This document shows positions 8,031 through 8,838 of a DNA stretch of 8,838 nucleotides, in pieces. The stretch covers positions 1 to 8,838 of the forward strand of contig JAPKMV010000102.1 in assembly GCA_026645635.1 (NCBI GenBank), given 5' to 3'. Under the pieces are notes generated by a model. It had not been told where the DNA came from. It searched no databases and worked only from the letters and a program-made list of their open reading frames with translations. Origin of the DNA: Caldilineaceae bacterium (GTDB taxonomy: Bacteria; Chloroflexota; Anaerolineae; Caldilineales; Caldilineaceae). The position numbers and the translations under genes are program-made. The first letter of the stretch is position 1. Every line of letters starts with the position of its first letter.

Positions 8031-8258
8031 ATGAAAATCAGTGCGCGCAACGCGTTCAAAGGCACAGTCAAGCAGCTTACGCACGGCGCGGTCAATTCGG
8101 AAGTGGTTGTTGAATTGCCCGGCGGTATCGAAGTGGTTTCCATCATCACCAAACATTCGGCTGAATCACTGGAGTTGGCCGTGGGCAAGGAAGTGTATGC
8201 TGTGATCAAGGCGTCTGATGTCATGATCGGCGAACCACATCTGCCCAAGGACGAGTGA
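8031..8258 (+). CDS. Mop-type TOBE-domain molybdate/molybdopterin-binding protein
   Basis: 75 residues that make up one complete TOBE/Mop domain: MKISARNxFKGTV at the start, GAVNSEVVVELPGG, IxSIIT-type core (VVSIITKHS), then L-x-V-G-K-E-V-Y-A-V-I-K-A-S-D-V-M-I at the end. Mop proteins bind molybdate or tungstate at subunit interfaces of oligomers, usually hexamers, and serve as cytoplasmic oxyanion storage or buffering; the same domain occurs in ModE and ModC. No modABC transport, cofactor synthesis or molybdoenzyme gene is nearby in the window, so its metabolic partner is not visible. Start and length agree with the family. Composition is similar to the DUF2200 gene and lower in GC than the rest of the window. 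Confidence 0.92.
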   Translation: MKISARNAFKGTVKQLTHGAVNSEVVVELPGGIEVVSIITKHSAESLELAVGKEVYAVIKASDVMIGEPHLPKDE

Positions 8259-8323
8259 GGGTAGGCAGGACAAATCATTGAACCAGGGTAACTGCTAAGC
8301 CTCAGAGAACAGACGATCCATAG

Positions 8324-8376
8324 ATTGCGCAGATTTCACAGATTAACTGCTCGTGAATCTGCGTAATCTGCGCAAT
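8324..8376. repeat. Intergenic inverted repeat, 21-base arms (AATCTGCG type)
   Basis: The arms 8324-8344 and 8356-8376 are complementary at 19 of 21 positions around an 11-base loop. The outer 12 bases (ATTGCGCAGATT / AATCTGCGCAAT) pair perfectly. Each arm is itself a doubled 9-base unit (AATCTGCG at 8356 and 8365). I recall similar CAGATT/AATCTG palindromes as dispersed intergenic elements in diverse bacteria. It lies between the convergent mop-like and CHAT genes and could form an RNA hairpin or end transcription from either side, though no U-rich tract follows. Confidence 0.75.
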
Positions 8377-8446
8377 TTGGCGTCCAACGGATTTTGGGGG
8401 CCACAGCCGGCCGATGCGGGGCGCAGCCAGGGACTGACCGTGGGTT

Positions 8447-8838
8447 TCAACGCACCAGCCGCAGCGCCGCGGCATCCACGCCGTCGCGCACGCGAAGCCG
8501 CACCAGTTCCGGGCTGCCGGTCTCTAGCGCCACCTGTGCGCGGCCCAGCGCCACGGACGTCGCCACCGCCTCGCCCGCGGCCAGGCTGCGGTAGAAGCCG
8601 GCCGCAAAAGCAACCGCAGCCTCGTCGCGCACCGCGTCCGCCATGCCGGCCACGCACTGGACGTAGGGCAGCAGCGCCTCCGCCTGCACATCCGACCAGC
8701 AGGCGTTGAGCACGACCACCTGCACGCCGGGTACGGCAGCCAGGAGCGCAGCCACGCCCGCCGGCGACAGCCGCGCAGCGCGACCGGCGCCATCCTCTAT
8801 GACCAGCGCGCCATCGTCGCCGCCGTGGCCGGCAACAT
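8447..8838 (-). CDS. CHAT-domain protein, 5' partial (C-terminal protease part)
   Basis: The minus-strand frame is open to the right window edge, so only the last 130 residues are seen. They match the CHAT (caspase HetF associated with TPRs) fold of clan CD cysteine peptidases. Just inside the edge is V-A-G-H-G-G-D-D-G-A-L with the catalytic His (codon 8825-8827). About 43 residues later comes VVVLNACWS with the catalytic Cys (codon 8699-8701). The usual C-terminal core follows: V-A-G-M-x-D-A-V-R-D-E-A-A-V-A-F-A-A-G-F-Y-R-S-L-A-x-G, an A-L-G-R-A-Q-V-A-L helix and a short tail. The GTG at 8755 is only an internal codon. CHAT proteases usually sit at the C terminus of proteins with TPR, NTPase or sensor domains and act in regulated cleavage, including defence. 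The N-terminal partner is outside the window. Both catalytic residues are intact, so it appears functional. Confidence 0.88.
   Translation of the reverse strand, partial: VAGHGGDDGALVIEDGAGRAARLSPAGVAALLAAVPGVQVVVLNACWSDVQAEALLPYVQCVAGMADAVRDEAAVAFAAGFYRSLAAGEAVATSVALGRAQVALETGSPELVRLRVRDGVDAAALRLVR

Noticed and set aside
8353..8709. Plus-strand open frame opposite the CHAT gene
   Set aside because: It starts inside the palindromic repeat (MNLRNLRNLASN is repeat-derived) and continues as Pro/Arg-rich antisense of the CHAT domain.

Overview
The window is high-GC bacterial DNA. It most resembles a member of the Chloroflexota (Caldilineae/Anaerolineae-like). The grounds are inferential: a secreted protein built of SH3b repeats on Pro/Thr linkers with a C-terminal lamin-tail-like domain, a DUF2200 gene, a CHAT protein, and short intergenic repeat elements of types I recall from such genomes. 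Nothing here fixes the taxon. There are eight protein genes, two of them cut by the window edges, and no RNA gene, CRISPR array or insertion sequence. No gene-free stretch exceeds about 200 bases.

Left region (1-4719, + strand): three closely spaced genes. The first, whose 5' end lies outside the window, is a large surface or secreted protein with seven SH3b-type units, a staphylococcal-nuclease-like domain after the first unit, and a lamin-tail-like domain at the C terminus. It is followed after 7 bases by an O-antigen ligase/Wzy-type polytopic membrane protein, and after a further 21 bases by a GtrA-family membrane protein. The last two together suggest export, polymerisation or ligation of a lipid-linked surface glycan. 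The secreted protein may be a surface partner or even a glycosylation target (inference).

Middle region (4720-7375): an intergenic stretch carrying an 8-base-period tandem element leads to a GNAT acetyltransferase of the phosphinothricin/methionine-sulfoximine acetyltransferase type (+). It converges tail to tail on a two-gene minus-strand operon: an IclR-type regulator followed, with an ATGA overlap, by an enolase-superfamily (mandelate racemase/muconate lactonizing) enzyme. This looks like a self-contained, regulated sugar-acid or hydroxy-acid catabolic unit. Upstream of the regulator is a textbook sigma-70-type promoter (TTGACA, 17 bases, TATACT), with a small palindrome just downstream that could be the IclR operator.

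Right region (7376-8838): a visibly less GC-rich pocket holds two small + strand genes, a DUF2200 protein of unknown function and a Mop/TOBE molybdate-binding protein, each with a good ribosome binding site. It ends in an intergenic hairpin with 21-base arms. Beyond this, entering from the right edge on the minus strand, is the C-terminal protease part of a CHAT-domain protein with both the His and Cys catalytic motifs visible. What that gene belongs to lies outside the window. It is the most likely link to a larger defence or signalling system.
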